Assembly (NCBI RefSeq): GCF_000814765.1
Contig: NZ_JWIC01000010.1
Span: 72,001-136,000 of the forward strand
Direction: 5' to 3'
Source: Pseudoalteromonas luteoviolacea
Lineage (GTDB): Bacteria; Pseudomonadota; Gammaproteobacteria; Enterobacterales; Alteromonadaceae
DNA length: 64,000 nt
The notes below the pieces were generated by a model. It saw nothing but the letters and a program-made list of their open reading frames with translations. It made no database searches and was not told the DNA's origin. Positions 56,405-64,000 of the stretch are shown piece after piece (within the stretch, counting starts at the first letter, position 1; each line of letters opens with the position of its first letter). Position numbers and translations under genes: made by a program.

Positions 56405-56935
56405 ATGACAGTGCAGCTGTGCAACAAGTGGTCTAAGGTGATTGCTGAGAATGAAGCAAAATTACTGGCTTATTTGAATAATATCCTACGCTGCCCATAT
56501 CTGGCCGAGGACGCCTTACAGGATACGTTTTTACGCTTATCAGGTATGTCAAAGTGTCAGGATTGTCAGGTTAAAAACACCAAAAGCTATTGCTATCAAG
56601 TTGCTAGAAACATTGCCATTGATATGATCCGAAAACAAAATCGCGAATCTCTGGTTGATTTAGAATCAATCCAAACAGAACAGTTCGACGATGAAAGCTC
56701 CAATATTGAAGAAAGATATATTGACGCGCAGTTGTCTGACAAAGTAAATAGCACCATAGGTAAGCTGTCTAAACGCCATCAAAATGTGGTGAGCTTTTAT
56801 CGAGATGGGCGCTTAAAACAAAAAGAAATCGCCAAGATGTACCATATTTCACCAACATTAGTGAATTTTATGATCAAAGAAGCCATTCAATCATGCCAAA
56901 ATGAATTGCAGGCAGGTGCCGTTGTAGCGCACTAA
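56405..56935 (+). CDS. ECF sigma factor, PvdS/FecI-like iron-starvation type
   Basis: This 176-residue sigma-70 family protein has region 2 at about residues 15-85 (AEDALQDTFLRL; YCYQVARNIAIDMIRKQNRE) and region 4 at about 112-168 (LSKRHQNVVSFYRDGRLKQKEIAKMYHISPTLVNFMIKEA, a helix-turn-helix). No FecR-type anti-sigma gene or signalling receptor is adjacent, so control is probably by the Fur box in front of it. That matches PvdS of Pseudomonas more than the FecIR pairs. The ribosome site AGGAG is strong. TAAAT-N16-CGT-like boxes before the exporter, DHB, PepSY and NRPS units are its probable targets. Its stop overlaps that of the convergent TerB-like gene by three bases. Confidence 0.88.
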   Translation: MTVQLCNKWSKVIAENEAKLLAYLNNILRCPYLAEDALQDTFLRLSGMSKCQDCQVKNTKSYCYQVARNIAIDMIRKQNRESLVDLESIQTEQFDDESSNIEERYIDAQLSDKVNSTIGKLSKRHQNVVSFYRDGRLKQKEIAKMYHISPTLVNFMIKEAIQSCQNELQAGAVVAH

Positions 56936-57411
56936 TCAGGTAAACCTAAAATACCTTTTACATTGAGCTTGGCGGCAATAAAGTCGCCATGAGATACGTA
57001 CATCAGCCCCGCTAACTTGCGAACGGTGTAATCTTCCTGAGGATCCAATTTGCCATCTGCGAATGCAACCATCCACAATAACTCAATCACTTCAATGCGC
57101 GCTTCTTCACTGGTATTGTCATTGACAACTTTAACAAAACGGTGCAAATCTATCGCTTCATCGACTAACTGCTGTGCCTCACTACAGATAAGATCACTGC
57201 TATGCGCCGATAACTGACAATGCTGCTGTAACAACTGAGTTATCATCTTTAACTCATCAGGCGCAATATCATTATCAGCCCTCATCACCTCTACCATCAA
57301 TGCACCCAATGCAGTCGCAAAGTCTACGGGTGCCTCTTGTTGAGGCTGAGCGTCTAATTTAGCCAAAAATAATCGTATACGTTCTAACAATTGTTGCCCC
57401 TTTTGATACAC
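56932..57411 (-). CDS. TerB-like protein of unknown function
   Basis: This is a cytoplasmic helical protein of up to 159 residues. The paired segments VEVMRADNDIAPDELKMITQLL (about 50) and LLWMVAFADGKLDPQEDYTVRKLAGLM (about 118) are the acidic repeats of the TerB/tellurite-resistance-like family, which bind metal through Asp/Glu. The exact role of stand-alone members is unknown. The GTG at 57411 has no clear ribosome site; a TTG at 57390 has AAGGGG 6 bases upstream and may be the true start. It converges on the sigma factor gene. Confidence 0.78.
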   Translation of the reverse strand: MYQKGQQLLERIRLFLAKLDAQPQQEAPVDFATALGALMVEVMRADNDIAPDELKMITQLLQQHCQLSAHSSDLICSEAQQLVDEAIDLHRFVKVVNDNTSEEARIEVIELLWMVAFADGKLDPQEDYTVRKLAGLMYVSHGDFIAAKLNVKGILGLPD

Positions 57412-57450
57412 TTAACAGACAGATACCCTTTTCAATGGTGCTAAGTAAGC

Positions 57451-57861
57451 ATGCAATCTCGCACAACACTTATCCACAAAATCACTGTAAAAGTGCTAAT
57501 ATTAACGTCACTTAGCTTGCTCAGTGCGTGTAGCTTCTCACCAAATAAGATAGGTGTTGCTGAAAAGTACTATGATTTTGACCACCAAATCCATTACGAA
57601 CAAATTAAGTATAACGATGACCACTACTATTTGCAGATAAAAGCTGATTCTTACGAGCACTTTTCACAACAAAGTATTTTTTTACTGCGCCACAGTCAAA
57701 CCTTATGCCGTGGCGATAGCCCCCAAATACTATTGCATGGTGGCGTACAAAAATTTGACCGTTTACCGCTTTACCCCCGCCCTTATCAACCGGATCTGAG
57801 AGCAGAAGTGAAGTGTGTAAAGGAAATAAATCGTGCATTAAAAACCAGCACTCAGCGATAA
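57451..57861 (+). CDS. Small lipoprotein of unknown function
   Basis: The 136-residue protein has a signal peptide with lipobox LLSAC (Cys near residue 27). The mature part is rich in Tyr and His (KYYDFDHQIHYEQIKYNDDHYYLQIKAD) and has two further cysteines (TLCRGD, VKCVKE) that could pair. No family recognised. It is divergent from the TerB-like gene, and its 3' end holds the terminator of the converging gene. Confidence 0.65.
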   Translation: MQSRTTLIHKITVKVLILTSLSLLSACSFSPNKIGVAEKYYDFDHQIHYEQIKYNDDHYYLQIKADSYEHFSQQSIFLLRHSQTLCRGDSPQILLHGGVQKFDRLPLYPRPYQPDLRAEVKCVKEINRALKTSTQR

Positions 57862-57871
57862 CGTGCTGGTT
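57843..57871 (-). terminator. Terminator of the 57884-58486 gene
   Basis: AACCAGCAC / GTGCTGGTT form a 9-base stem over an 11-base loop, followed on the minus strand by TTT. It overlaps the last codons of the converging lipoprotein gene. Confidence 0.65.
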
Positions 57872-57883
57872 CATCAAAGCAAA

Positions 57884-58486
57884 TTAGTCTTTATATCCCC
57901 AAGGCGCTTTAGGTGCTTTCACCGGCTTAGTTAAGTCAAAGTCGACTCTAAACTCACGCCCTTCACGCACTAAACGATACGTAAATTTGTCATCATAGAT
58001 AAACATTTGCCAAGTGTTCCCCATCGATTGAGGAATAGCATGTTCAATAAATAGCTCTTTAGAATATTGATCCGCTGGGAATGATTGCACATTGTCAAAA
58101 CCTGCATCGACCGTGTGACCACCATACATAGTCGATTTATCATCACTGCCATCTTTATGACGGTGGTCGTGTTTCAGGCTTAGACCACTACCTGTTTTAG
58201 TAATGATCCAAGTACGTGACGCATCTTTACCTACGTGAAACGGTACTTGTAGCTCACGCTCGTTACAACGACGAACATGCATTACCAGCCTTTCTTCGCT
58301 AAATGCACTTGGACCCTGATTATCAACAGTCACCTTGCCTTCATATGCCTTGCCACAATGCGCTTTGATTTTGTCAAAAAAAGCATCATGAGTTGGGATA
58401 GATACAAGCGGAGCAGGACGGGCAAAAGCGGCACTACTGGCAAACACCGTTGCAGCAGCCAACAGAGAAGCTGAAAACTTATTCAT
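57884..58486 (-). CDS. Exported protein of unknown function
   Basis: I start at the ATG at 58486 (MNKFSASLL), where a clear signal peptide ending AFARP begins and AGGAAC lies upstream; the frame is open to 58543. The 200-residue product has a mature part with two cysteines (AHCGKAYEG, VRRCNERE) and a His-rich stretch (KHDHRHKDGSDDKS) that could bind metal. The pattern IEHAIPQSMGNTWQMFIYDDKFTYRL suggests a beta-rich fold. I do not recognise a named family. It lies between leuD and the lipoprotein gene with terminators on both sides, so it is its own unit. Confidence 0.75.
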   Translation of the reverse strand: MNKFSASLLAAATVFASSAAFARPAPLVSIPTHDAFFDKIKAHCGKAYEGKVTVDNQGPSAFSEERLVMHVRRCNERELQVPFHVGKDASRTWIITKTGSGLSLKHDHRHKDGSDDKSTMYGGHTVDAGFDNVQSFPADQYSKELFIEHAIPQSMGNTWQMFIYDDKFTYRLVREGREFRVDFDLTKPVKAPKAPWGYKD

Positions 58487-58504
58487 CGATATGTTCCTAA
58501 ATAT

Positions 58505-58533
58505 GAAAAGCCAAAGACTAAAACGCCTTTGGC
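58505..58533 (-). terminator. Terminator of the leu operon
   Basis: GCCAAAG / CTTTGGC with a 10-base loop, followed on the minus strand by TTTTC, lies about 45 bases past leuD. Confidence 0.8.
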
Positions 58534-58576
58534 ATAATGGCAAAAAAATGCGATGGTTAGCCAGAAATCTATCTGA

Positions 58577-59176
58577 TCACTGCCACGGTCTTGCAGACTT
58601 TAACTGTTGTTCAAAGGCATCAATATGGTGATTCAGTTGCTCCGTCTCTCCAATAAAATCTAAGCCACTGAGTAATCTTGCTTTAATATCTGAGCGAACC
58701 TCGAAGGAAATATCCGCAAAATACTCACTACAGATCACCTGCTTTTCTAGATCAATTTCAATATGTACCTGTGGATGCGCGTCACACACTGCAAACAGCG
58801 CATCCAGTACCTCTGCAGGCAGCGCAATGCAAAGCATCTGATTGTTACCACAGTTATTGAAAAAGATATCTGCGAAACTCTCTGCCAAGATGACACTAAA
58901 GCCATACTGCTTGAGTGCCCAAGGGGCATGCTCACGAGATGAACCACAGCCAAAATTATCACGGGTCAATAATATAGTCGCGCCTTGATAGCGTTCAAAA
59001 TTTAACACAAACTCTGGATCAGACTCGCCATTGTCTAAATATCTCCAATCATAAAATAGCGCTTTATCAAAGCCATCTCGGCTTGTCGACGTAAGAAATT
59101 GTTTAGGAATAATTTGGTCTGTATCGACATTATTCTTATCTAATGGCGCCATCAATCCACTATGATATTTACTCAT
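58577..59176 (-). CDS. leuD: 3-Isopropylmalate dehydratase small subunit
   Basis: LeuD (199 residues) forms the small, swivelling domain of isopropylmalate isomerase with LeuC. NVDTDQIIPKQFL near residue 16 and FGCGSSREHAPWAL near residue 76 are the family signatures. It is the last gene of the operon and overlaps leuC by four bases (ATGA). Confidence 0.97.
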   Translation of the reverse strand: MSKYHSGLMAPLDKNNVDTDQIIPKQFLTSTSRDGFDKALFYDWRYLDNGESDPEFVLNFERYQGATILLTRDNFGCGSSREHAPWALKQYGFSVILAESFADIFFNNCGNNQMLCIALPAEVLDALFAVCDAHPQVHIEIDLEKQVICSEYFADISFEVRSDIKARLLSGLDFIGETEQLNHHIDAFEQQLKSARPWQ

Positions 59177-60576
59177 CTCTGCGCTCCTCGAATATCAGTA
59201 AATCGACCTGCAATTGCCGCCGCCGCAGCCATTGCAGGACTGACTAAGTGAGTACGTCCACCTCGGCCTTGACGTCCTTCAAAGTTACGATTAGAGGTAG
59301 ATGCACAGCGCTTACCTGAACCTAACCTGTCGTCATTCATCGCCAAACACATCGAGCACCCAGGCTCACGCCACTCAAAACCTGCCGCGATAAATATATC
59401 AGCTAACCCTTCTTGCTCAGCTTGCTGTTTGACTAAACCAGAACCCGGTACTATCAGCGCTTCGACGCCGTGCGCCACTTGCTTACCTTCCACAATTTTT
59501 GCCGCGGCACGTAGGTCTTCAATACGGCTATTGGTACAAGACCCAATGAATACGGTATCAACCGTGGCATCTGATAATCGCTGCCCAGCTTCAAGCCCCA
59601 TATATCGCAATGCCGAACGCATGGAATCTGCTTTGATCAGATCTTGCTCTTCATCAGGGTTGGGAATGGGCTCATCAATGCCAATTACTTGTTCAGGGCT
59701 TGTGCCCCACGTCACCTGAGGCTGAATGTCTTCCGCCTCCATTTCAACCACACGATCAAACTGCGCACCCTCATCCGAATGTAGCGTTTTCCAGTAGGCA
59801 ACAGCGTGCTTGAAGTCTGCCCCTTTTGGTGCAAAAGGACGTCCCTCTAGATACGCATAGGTTATGTCATCGGGCGCGATCAGCCCTGCTTTTGCCCCCA
59901 TCTCAATGCTCATATTACATAACGTCATACGTGATTCCATCGACAATGCTTCGATGGCTGTACCGCAAAACTCTGCAACATAGCCGGTACCACCTGCGGT
60001 ACCTAGCTCACCGATCACCGCCATGATTAAGTCTTTCGCAGTCACCGTTGGGCGAAGTAACCCATTGATCTGAATTTTAAGCGCCTTGGCTTTTTTCTGT
60101 TGCAGTGTTTGCGTTGCCAGCACGTGCTCAACTTCTGAAGTGCCAATACCATGTGCTAATGCCCCAAAAGCACCATGGGTCGACGTATGGCTATCACCAC
60201 AAACTATGGTTGTACCGGGTAATGTGATCCCTTGCTCAGGCCCCATAACATGGACAATACCCTGATTAATCGACTCTAAGTCATAAAGTTGAACACCAAA
60301 TTCAGCGCAATTATTTGCCAGTGCTTGAAGCTGATTTTTGCTCACTTCACTGGCCGCATCAATTGAGCGACTTTTAGTAGATACGTTATGATCCATAGTC
60401 GCAAAGGTTTTTTCTGGACAACGTACTGGACGGTTTTTCTCTCTCAGGCCGGCAAATGCTTGCGGTGACGTTACCTCATGCACTAAATGCCTATCGATAT
60501 ACAGTAAATCTGTCTGCTCATTAATTTGTGCAACCACATGAGATTGCCAAATTTTATCGTATAAAGTCTGTGCCAC
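59173..60576 (-). CDS. leuC: 3-Isopropylmalate dehydratase large subunit
   Basis: LeuC (467 residues) isomerises 2-isopropylmalate to 3-isopropylmalate and carries a [4Fe-4S] cluster. The cluster cysteines are visible in FIGSCTNSRIEDL near residue 347 and EPGCSMCLAMN near 408. Substrate-site segments are CGDSHTSTHGAFG near 130 and STSNRNFEGRQG near 425. The start is GTG (MAQTLYDKIW) with GGAAGGA upstream, in agreement with the usual N-terminus of the family. Confidence 0.97.
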   Translation of the reverse strand: MAQTLYDKIWQSHVVAQINEQTDLLYIDRHLVHEVTSPQAFAGLREKNRPVRCPEKTFATMDHNVSTKSRSIDAASEVSKNQLQALANNCAEFGVQLYDLESINQGIVHVMGPEQGITLPGTTIVCGDSHTSTHGAFGALAHGIGTSEVEHVLATQTLQQKKAKALKIQINGLLRPTVTAKDLIMAVIGELGTAGGTGYVAEFCGTAIEALSMESRMTLCNMSIEMGAKAGLIAPDDITYAYLEGRPFAPKGADFKHAVAYWKTLHSDEGAQFDRVVEMEAEDIQPQVTWGTSPEQVIGIDEPIPNPDEEQDLIKADSMRSALRYMGLEAGQRLSDATVDTVFIGSCTNSRIEDLRAAAKIVEGKQVAHGVEALIVPGSGLVKQQAEQEGLADIFIAAGFEWREPGCSMCLAMNDDRLGSGKRCASTSNRNFEGRQGRGGRTHLVSPAMAAAAAIAGRFTDIRGAQR

Positions 60577-60605
60577 TTGCTACATCCTTCCTTTAAAAAC
60601 GAATC

Positions 60606-61682
60606 TTAAATACGATCAACAATCGCTTGGGCAACATCTTGTGTGGTATACCCAGCCTGTGGGTAGATATCTGGCGTACCCACCCCTTGTGCTACGGCCT
60701 CCGCCACGGCTTTTTCAATGCGTCTGGCCGCTTCATCTTCACCCAGTGAGTAACGCAGCATTAATGCCGCACTTAAAATTTGCGCAATAGGGTTTGCAAT
60801 GCCCTTCCCTGCAATATCGGGGGCCGAGCCACCAGCAGGTTCATACAAACCAAACCCTGACTGATTTAAACTCGCTGACGGTAACAGTCCCATAGAGCCG
60901 GTGATCATGGCGCATTCATCAGACAATATATCGCCAAATAAATTGTCACATAACAGCACATCAAACTGACTAGGTTGCTTCACTAGCTGCATGGCCGCAT
61001 TATCGATATAGATATGCTCAAGCGTCACATCAGGATAGTCTTGACTGACTTCAATCACCACTTCACGCCATAACACACTCGAAGCGAGTACATTAGATTT
61101 ATCAACCGATGTCACATGATTACGACGTAAACGCGCAGCATCAAAGGCAAACCGTGCAATACGCTCGATTTCTTTACGGCTATATTTTTGCGTATCAAAA
61201 GCAAATTCACTTTCGCCACTGCCTTGGCGGCCCTTTTCACCAAAATAAATACCGCCTGTCAGCTCTCGCACACACAAAATATCAAACCCTTGTGCACTGA
61301 TGTCTTCGCGCAGTGGAGACGCGGCGCTCAGAGCAGGTAAAAGCTGCGCAGGCCTAAGGTTACAAAACAAACCAAAGTGTTTTCTGAGCGGCAATAAGGA
61401 AGCGCGCTCGGGCTGTTGTTCTGGTGGCAAATCGGCCCATTTTGGCCCACCTACAGAGCCAAATAAAATCGCATCCGCTTGCTCGCACGCTGATAGCGTA
61501 TGAGCTGGCAGAGCTTCACCAAATTCATCGATTGCAGCACCGCCAATGGCTTGATGAGCCAAATTTAATTTAAACGCAAACTCTTCGCTGACACGTTCAA
61601 GCACTTGCTGGGCGGCTGTCATGACTTCTGGGCCTATGCCATCACCAGCCAATACCGCAACTTGGTAACTTTTTTGACTCAT
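60606..61682 (-). CDS. leuB: 3-Isopropylmalate dehydrogenase
   Basis: LeuB (358 residues) oxidises and decarboxylates 3-isopropylmalate with NAD+. It shows LAGDGIGPEV near residue 11, RELTGGIYFGEKG near 140, a Lys in SVDKSNVL near 193 and CDNLFGDILSDECA near 243, the metal and substrate site of the family, then EPAGGSAPDIAGKGIANP near 280. It overlaps leuA by four bases. Confidence 0.97.
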   Translation of the reverse strand: MSQKSYQVAVLAGDGIGPEVMTAAQQVLERVSEEFAFKLNLAHQAIGGAAIDEFGEALPAHTLSACEQADAILFGSVGGPKWADLPPEQQPERASLLPLRKHFGLFCNLRPAQLLPALSAASPLREDISAQGFDILCVRELTGGIYFGEKGRQGSGESEFAFDTQKYSRKEIERIARFAFDAARLRRNHVTSVDKSNVLASSVLWREVVIEVSQDYPDVTLEHIYIDNAAMQLVKQPSQFDVLLCDNLFGDILSDECAMITGSMGLLPSASLNQSGFGLYEPAGGSAPDIAGKGIANPIAQILSAALMLRYSLGEDEAARRIEKAVAEAVAQGVGTPDIYPQAGYTTQDVAQAIVDRI

Positions 61683-63226
61683 CCTGCTTTCCTTTGTTGT
61701 TTAAGATCTGACACTTTTCGCGCCCTATCAATTAAGTTGTAAACGCGGATCATTGCTCGGGCTGATGCTTCAACGACATCTGCTGCAAGACCTGCGCCGT
61801 GATACTGTCGACCATCACATTTCGCAATGATGTTGACCTGACCAAGTGAGCTCGCTCCTTGGCCCGTGGCATCAAGGTTATATTCAATCATCTCCACAGC
61901 TTGACCTGTGATCCGCTCAATCGCTAAAAATGCAGCTTCGACGGGGCCATTGCCTGTCGCCGCTTCCTGAATGAGTTCACCACCAAGGCTCATGCCCACC
62001 GTCGCACTGGCAATGGATTGAGAATTAGAAGACGCGTTAACAAACTGCAACTGGTAAAACTCATCTTGTTCTGCAAGTTTGTTAAAGTAAATCATGGCTT
62101 CTAAGTCGTAGTCATATACCGTGCCTTTCTGGTCCGCGAGTTCTAAAAAGCTGCGATACAGCTGGTCCATATCATAATCTTCAGCTTGATAGCCCAACTC
62201 AGATAAACGGTGTTCAATGACGTGTCGACCAGAACGTGAGGTCATATTCAGTTGGTTATTTGGTACACCAACCATCTCTGGAGCCATAATTTCATAGGTA
62301 TTTTGCGCTTTTAGAACGCCGTCTTGGTGAATACCAGAGCTGTGTGCAAACGCATTCTCGCCCACAATGGCTTTATTTGGCTGTACTGGCATATTGCAAA
62401 TGGTCGCGACTTGTCGAGAAGCACGATAAATTTCTTCACTGCGAATATCCGTATGAACTTTCAAATGATCTGCTCGCATTTTCATGATCATCGCCACTTC
62501 TTCCAACGAACAGTTACCCGCACGCTCCCCAATTCCATTGATGGTGCACTCAATTTGTCTCGCCCCTGCTTGCACAGCGGCAATAGAGTTTGACACCGCT
62601 AAACCAAGGTCGTTGTGACAATGTACACTCAGCCTTGCTTTATCAATATTAGGCACGTTATTACGCAAATGGTGGATAATGGCTGAAAACTCATCAGGCG
62701 TGGTGTAACCCACCGTGTCGGGAATATTAATCGTTGTGGCACCGGCAGTTATGGCACGCTCAACCACTTTACATAAGTCTGCGTATGGCGTACGACCGGC
62801 ATCCTCACAGGAAAACTCAACATCATCGGTATACTTTAAAGCTTGTCTTATCGAACGCTCTGCCATCTCAATAACATCATCTAATGATTTACGCAATTTA
62901 TGCTCTAAATGCAGTGGGCTCGTCGCGATAAAGGTATGAATACGGGGTCTTTGCGCCCCTTGCAAGGCTAACCCACACGCCTCAATGTCTTTTGGCATTG
63001 CACGCGCTAGGCCGCATATCACAGGCCCCTTAACCTCATGTGCGATACGCTGAACAGCCCGAAAATCAGCAGGACTCGATACCGGGAAGCCCACTTCCAT
63101 CACATCAACATTCAGTCGACTAATGGTGTGTGCCAGCTGAATCTTGTCTTCTTCTGTCAAGCTCGCTTTAAGTGCTTGCTCTCCATCTCTTAATGTTGTG
63201 TCAAAAATCCAAACCTTGTCCTGCAT
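61679..63226 (-). CDS. leuA: 2-Isopropylmalate synthase
   Basis: LeuA condenses acetyl-CoA with 2-oxoisovalerate, the first committed step to leucine. The catalytic barrel starts DTTLRDGEQA near residue 8 and includes SVHCHNDLGLAVSNS near 200 and GERAGNCSLEE near 233. The C-terminal third is the leucine-binding allosteric domain. I start at the ATG at 63226 (MQDKVWIFDTTLRDG) with AGGAAATAGGA before it. The open frame to 63295 is excluded because it runs through the attenuator hairpin. Length is 515 residues, normal for the family. Confidence 0.96.
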   Translation of the reverse strand: MQDKVWIFDTTLRDGEQALKASLTEEDKIQLAHTISRLNVDVMEVGFPVSSPADFRAVQRIAHEVKGPVICGLARAMPKDIEACGLALQGAQRPRIHTFIATSPLHLEHKLRKSLDDVIEMAERSIRQALKYTDDVEFSCEDAGRTPYADLCKVVERAITAGATTINIPDTVGYTTPDEFSAIIHHLRNNVPNIDKARLSVHCHNDLGLAVSNSIAAVQAGARQIECTINGIGERAGNCSLEEVAMIMKMRADHLKVHTDIRSEEIYRASRQVATICNMPVQPNKAIVGENAFAHSSGIHQDGVLKAQNTYEIMAPEMVGVPNNQLNMTSRSGRHVIEHRLSELGYQAEDYDMDQLYRSFLELADQKGTVYDYDLEAMIYFNKLAEQDEFYQLQFVNASSNSQSIASATVGMSLGGELIQEAATGNGPVEAAFLAIERITGQAVEMIEYNLDATGQGASSLGQVNIIAKCDGRQYHGAGLAADVVEASARAMIRVYNLIDRARKVSDLKQQRKAG

Positions 63227-63254
63227 TCCTATTTCCTCGCTCGCGCAAAATAAA

Positions 63255-63278
63255 AAACCCCGCTCGTTGGCGGGGTTT
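63255..63278 (-). terminator. leu operon attenuator (intrinsic terminator in the leader)
   Basis: On the minus strand AAACCCCGC and GCGGGGTTT form a stem over a 6-base loop, followed by TTTATTTT. It lies between the leucine-rich leader peptide and leuA. The upstream GGGCGGGGCTT (63309-63319 region) can pair with AAACCCCGCC and so disrupt it, the antiterminator expected in leucine attenuation. Confidence 0.85.
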
Positions 63279-63303
63279 GCTATTTGGTTGCTCATAAACG
63301 CAA

Positions 63304-63375
63304 CTAAGCCCCGCCCTTATCTAAATTAATCAGTAAGAGGTTAAGCAAAGTTGTCAGTAACGTGATGTTTTCCAT
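63304..63375 (-). CDS. leuL: leu operon leader peptide
   Basis: A 23-codon ORF (ATG at 63375, TAG at 63306-63304) encodes a peptide starting MENITLLTTLLNLLL and containing eight leucines. It lies just upstream of the attenuator hairpin. Ribosome stalling at Leu codons when leucyl-tRNA is scarce would favour the antiterminator and let RNA polymerase reach leuABCD. The codons are a mix (TTA, CTG, TTG, CTT, CTC). Confidence 0.85.
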   Translation of the reverse strand: MENITLLTTLLNLLLINLDKGGA

Positions 63376-63595
63376 TGTGAGCAATCGTACCTGTTGATGT
63401 ATTAATTATGTTGTAACATGCCTAAAAACAGCAAATCAAGCATAAAAATTTCAATTAAAACCAAAAAACACCTAGATTAAAAAACAAAAAAACCCCAAAA
63501 AAACACAATATAGAATATATAATGCATTCTATGTGCAATTTACCCTATGTGTTACTACAAATCTTGCTCAAGGCTAAATTAAATATTAAGTGTAA

Positions 63596-63621
63596 AAAAA
63601 CCGCCAAAAAAGGCGGTTTTT
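63596..63621. terminator. Terminator of the GlyGly-CTERM protein gene
   Basis: AAAAACCGCC / GGCGGTTTTT with a short A-rich loop; it lies just past the stop of the right-edge gene and has T-runs in both directions. The gap 63376-63595 should also hold the leu promoter; I cannot place it with confidence. Confidence 0.8.
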
Positions 63622-63627
63622 TATGGT

Positions 63628-64000
63628 TTATCTTCGTCTGCGTATAGCTAAAAATAATAATCCCAACAAGCTCACGATACCCCAGCTCCCTCCCCCATCA
63701 CTTTGATCAGGGCTTTTATTCGGTGTCTCATTTTTGCCATCATCTGGGTCCGTGCCACCGTCACCCGGGTCCGTGTCACCGTCACCAGGGTCCTTACCGC
63801 CATCACCTGGGTCTGTGTCGCCATCGCCCGGGTCCGTGCCGCCATCACCTGGGTCTGTGTCGCCATCACCCGGGTCTGTGTCGCCATCACCTGGGTCCGT
63901 GTCGCCATCACCTGGGTCTGTGTCACCGTCACCAGGATCCTTACCGCCATCACCTGGGTCTGTATTATCATTTTGCTCTTCAACAACGACGTCAACTTCA
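63628..64000 (-). CDS. GlyGly-CTERM surface protein, partial (5' end outside window)
   Basis: Only the last 123 full codons are visible. After a short acidic piece (EVDVVVEEQNDN) come 11 heptads of the form (T/K)DPGDG(D/G), an extended acidic linker. The end is GGGSW, a hydrophobic helix of about 14 residues and RRRR, which is the GlyGly-CTERM sorting signal. Such proteins are cut by a rhombosortase and delivered to the surface by the type II system in Vibrio, Shewanella and Pseudoalteromonas. The catalytic or binding part lies outside the window, so its function cannot be told. Confidence 0.8.
   Translation of the reverse strand, partial: EVDVVVEEQNDNTDPGDGGKDPGDGDTDPGDGDTDPGDGDTDPGDGDTDPGDGGTDPGDGDTDPGDGGKDPGDGDTDPGDGGTDPDDGKNETPNKSPDQSDGGGSWGIVSLLGLLFLAIRRRR
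63733..63963 (-). repeat. Eleven 21-base coding repeats (DPGDG heptads)
   Basis: Eleven in-frame units of 21 bases encode (T/K)DPGDG(D/G); the last is diverged (TDPDDGK). The nearly identical units are prone to copy-number change by slippage or recombination. Confidence 0.9.

Noticed and set aside
56405..57411. TerB-like gene as anti-sigma factor for the ECF sigma
   Set aside because: It is convergent, has no membrane segment and carries TerB-type acidic repeats instead of a FecR or zinc anti-sigma fold.
63226..63295. N-terminal extension of leuA to 63295
   Set aside because: These codons span the attenuator hairpin and the family N-terminus begins at 63226.
63733..63963. Repeat array as CRISPR
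   Set aside because: Units are contiguous 21-base coding repeats without spacers and keep one reading frame.

Overview
This 64 kb window is best read as the chromosome of a marine gammaproteobacterium, most likely Pseudoalteromonas. The reasons are the protein style, the housekeeping genes (leuABCD with a leader peptide, endA, a rhombosortase-type GlyGly-CTERM protein) and above all a siderophore cluster whose predicted product matches alterobactin, a siderophore known from Pseudoalteromonas luteoviolacea. The genus is inferred, not proven.

Layout. About 1-5 kb holds accessory exported or membrane proteins: a partial exported protein, a PepSY protein, endonuclease I, an S41 peptidase lipoprotein, a small lipoprotein. 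About 5-56.9 kb is one siderophore locus. It contains a phosphopantetheinyl transferase, a PvdE/SyrD-type exporter, a 2,3-dihydroxybenzoate (DHB) operon (isochorismate synthase, DHB-AMP ligase, isochorismatase-ArCP, a free-standing VibH-like condensation enzyme, DHB dehydrogenase), a TonB receptor, three membrane proteins including a PepSY reductase-like protein, five NRPS proteins and one PKS protein, an MbtH protein, a PvdQ-like periplasmic acylase and a Fur-box-controlled ECF sigma factor. About 56.9-58.5 kb has three small genes of unknown function. About 58.5-63.4 kb is leuLABCD with a classical attenuator. The right edge is the C-terminus of a GlyGly-CTERM protein with an 11-copy heptad linker.

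How the siderophore genes work together (specificity codes read by eye). FAAL-ACP loads an acyl group, C-A(Lys)-T adds lysine, and a KS-AT-KR-ACP module extends it with malonate and reduces it, giving 4,8-diamino-3-hydroxyoctanoate. The 4054-residue NRPS adds Ser (epimerised), Gly and a basic residue (Arg fits). The last three proteins add Asp, Gly and Asp, with one SyrP-like Fe(II)/2-oxoglutarate hydroxylase domain for both Asp residues and a thioesterase for release. DHB is made and probably attached by the VibH-like enzyme. The sum of these blocks in cyclic form is C36H53N11O18 (nominal mass 927), which agrees with alterobactin A as I recall it.

Regulation and maturation resemble pyoverdine. 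The sigma factor follows a 15/19 Fur box, and PvdS-type boxes (TAAAT-N16-CGT or close variants) stand before most transcription units. A FAAL starter, a PvdE-like exporter and a PvdQ-like acylase together suggest that an acylated precursor is exported and deacylated in the periplasm, a step not described for alterobactin as far as I know.
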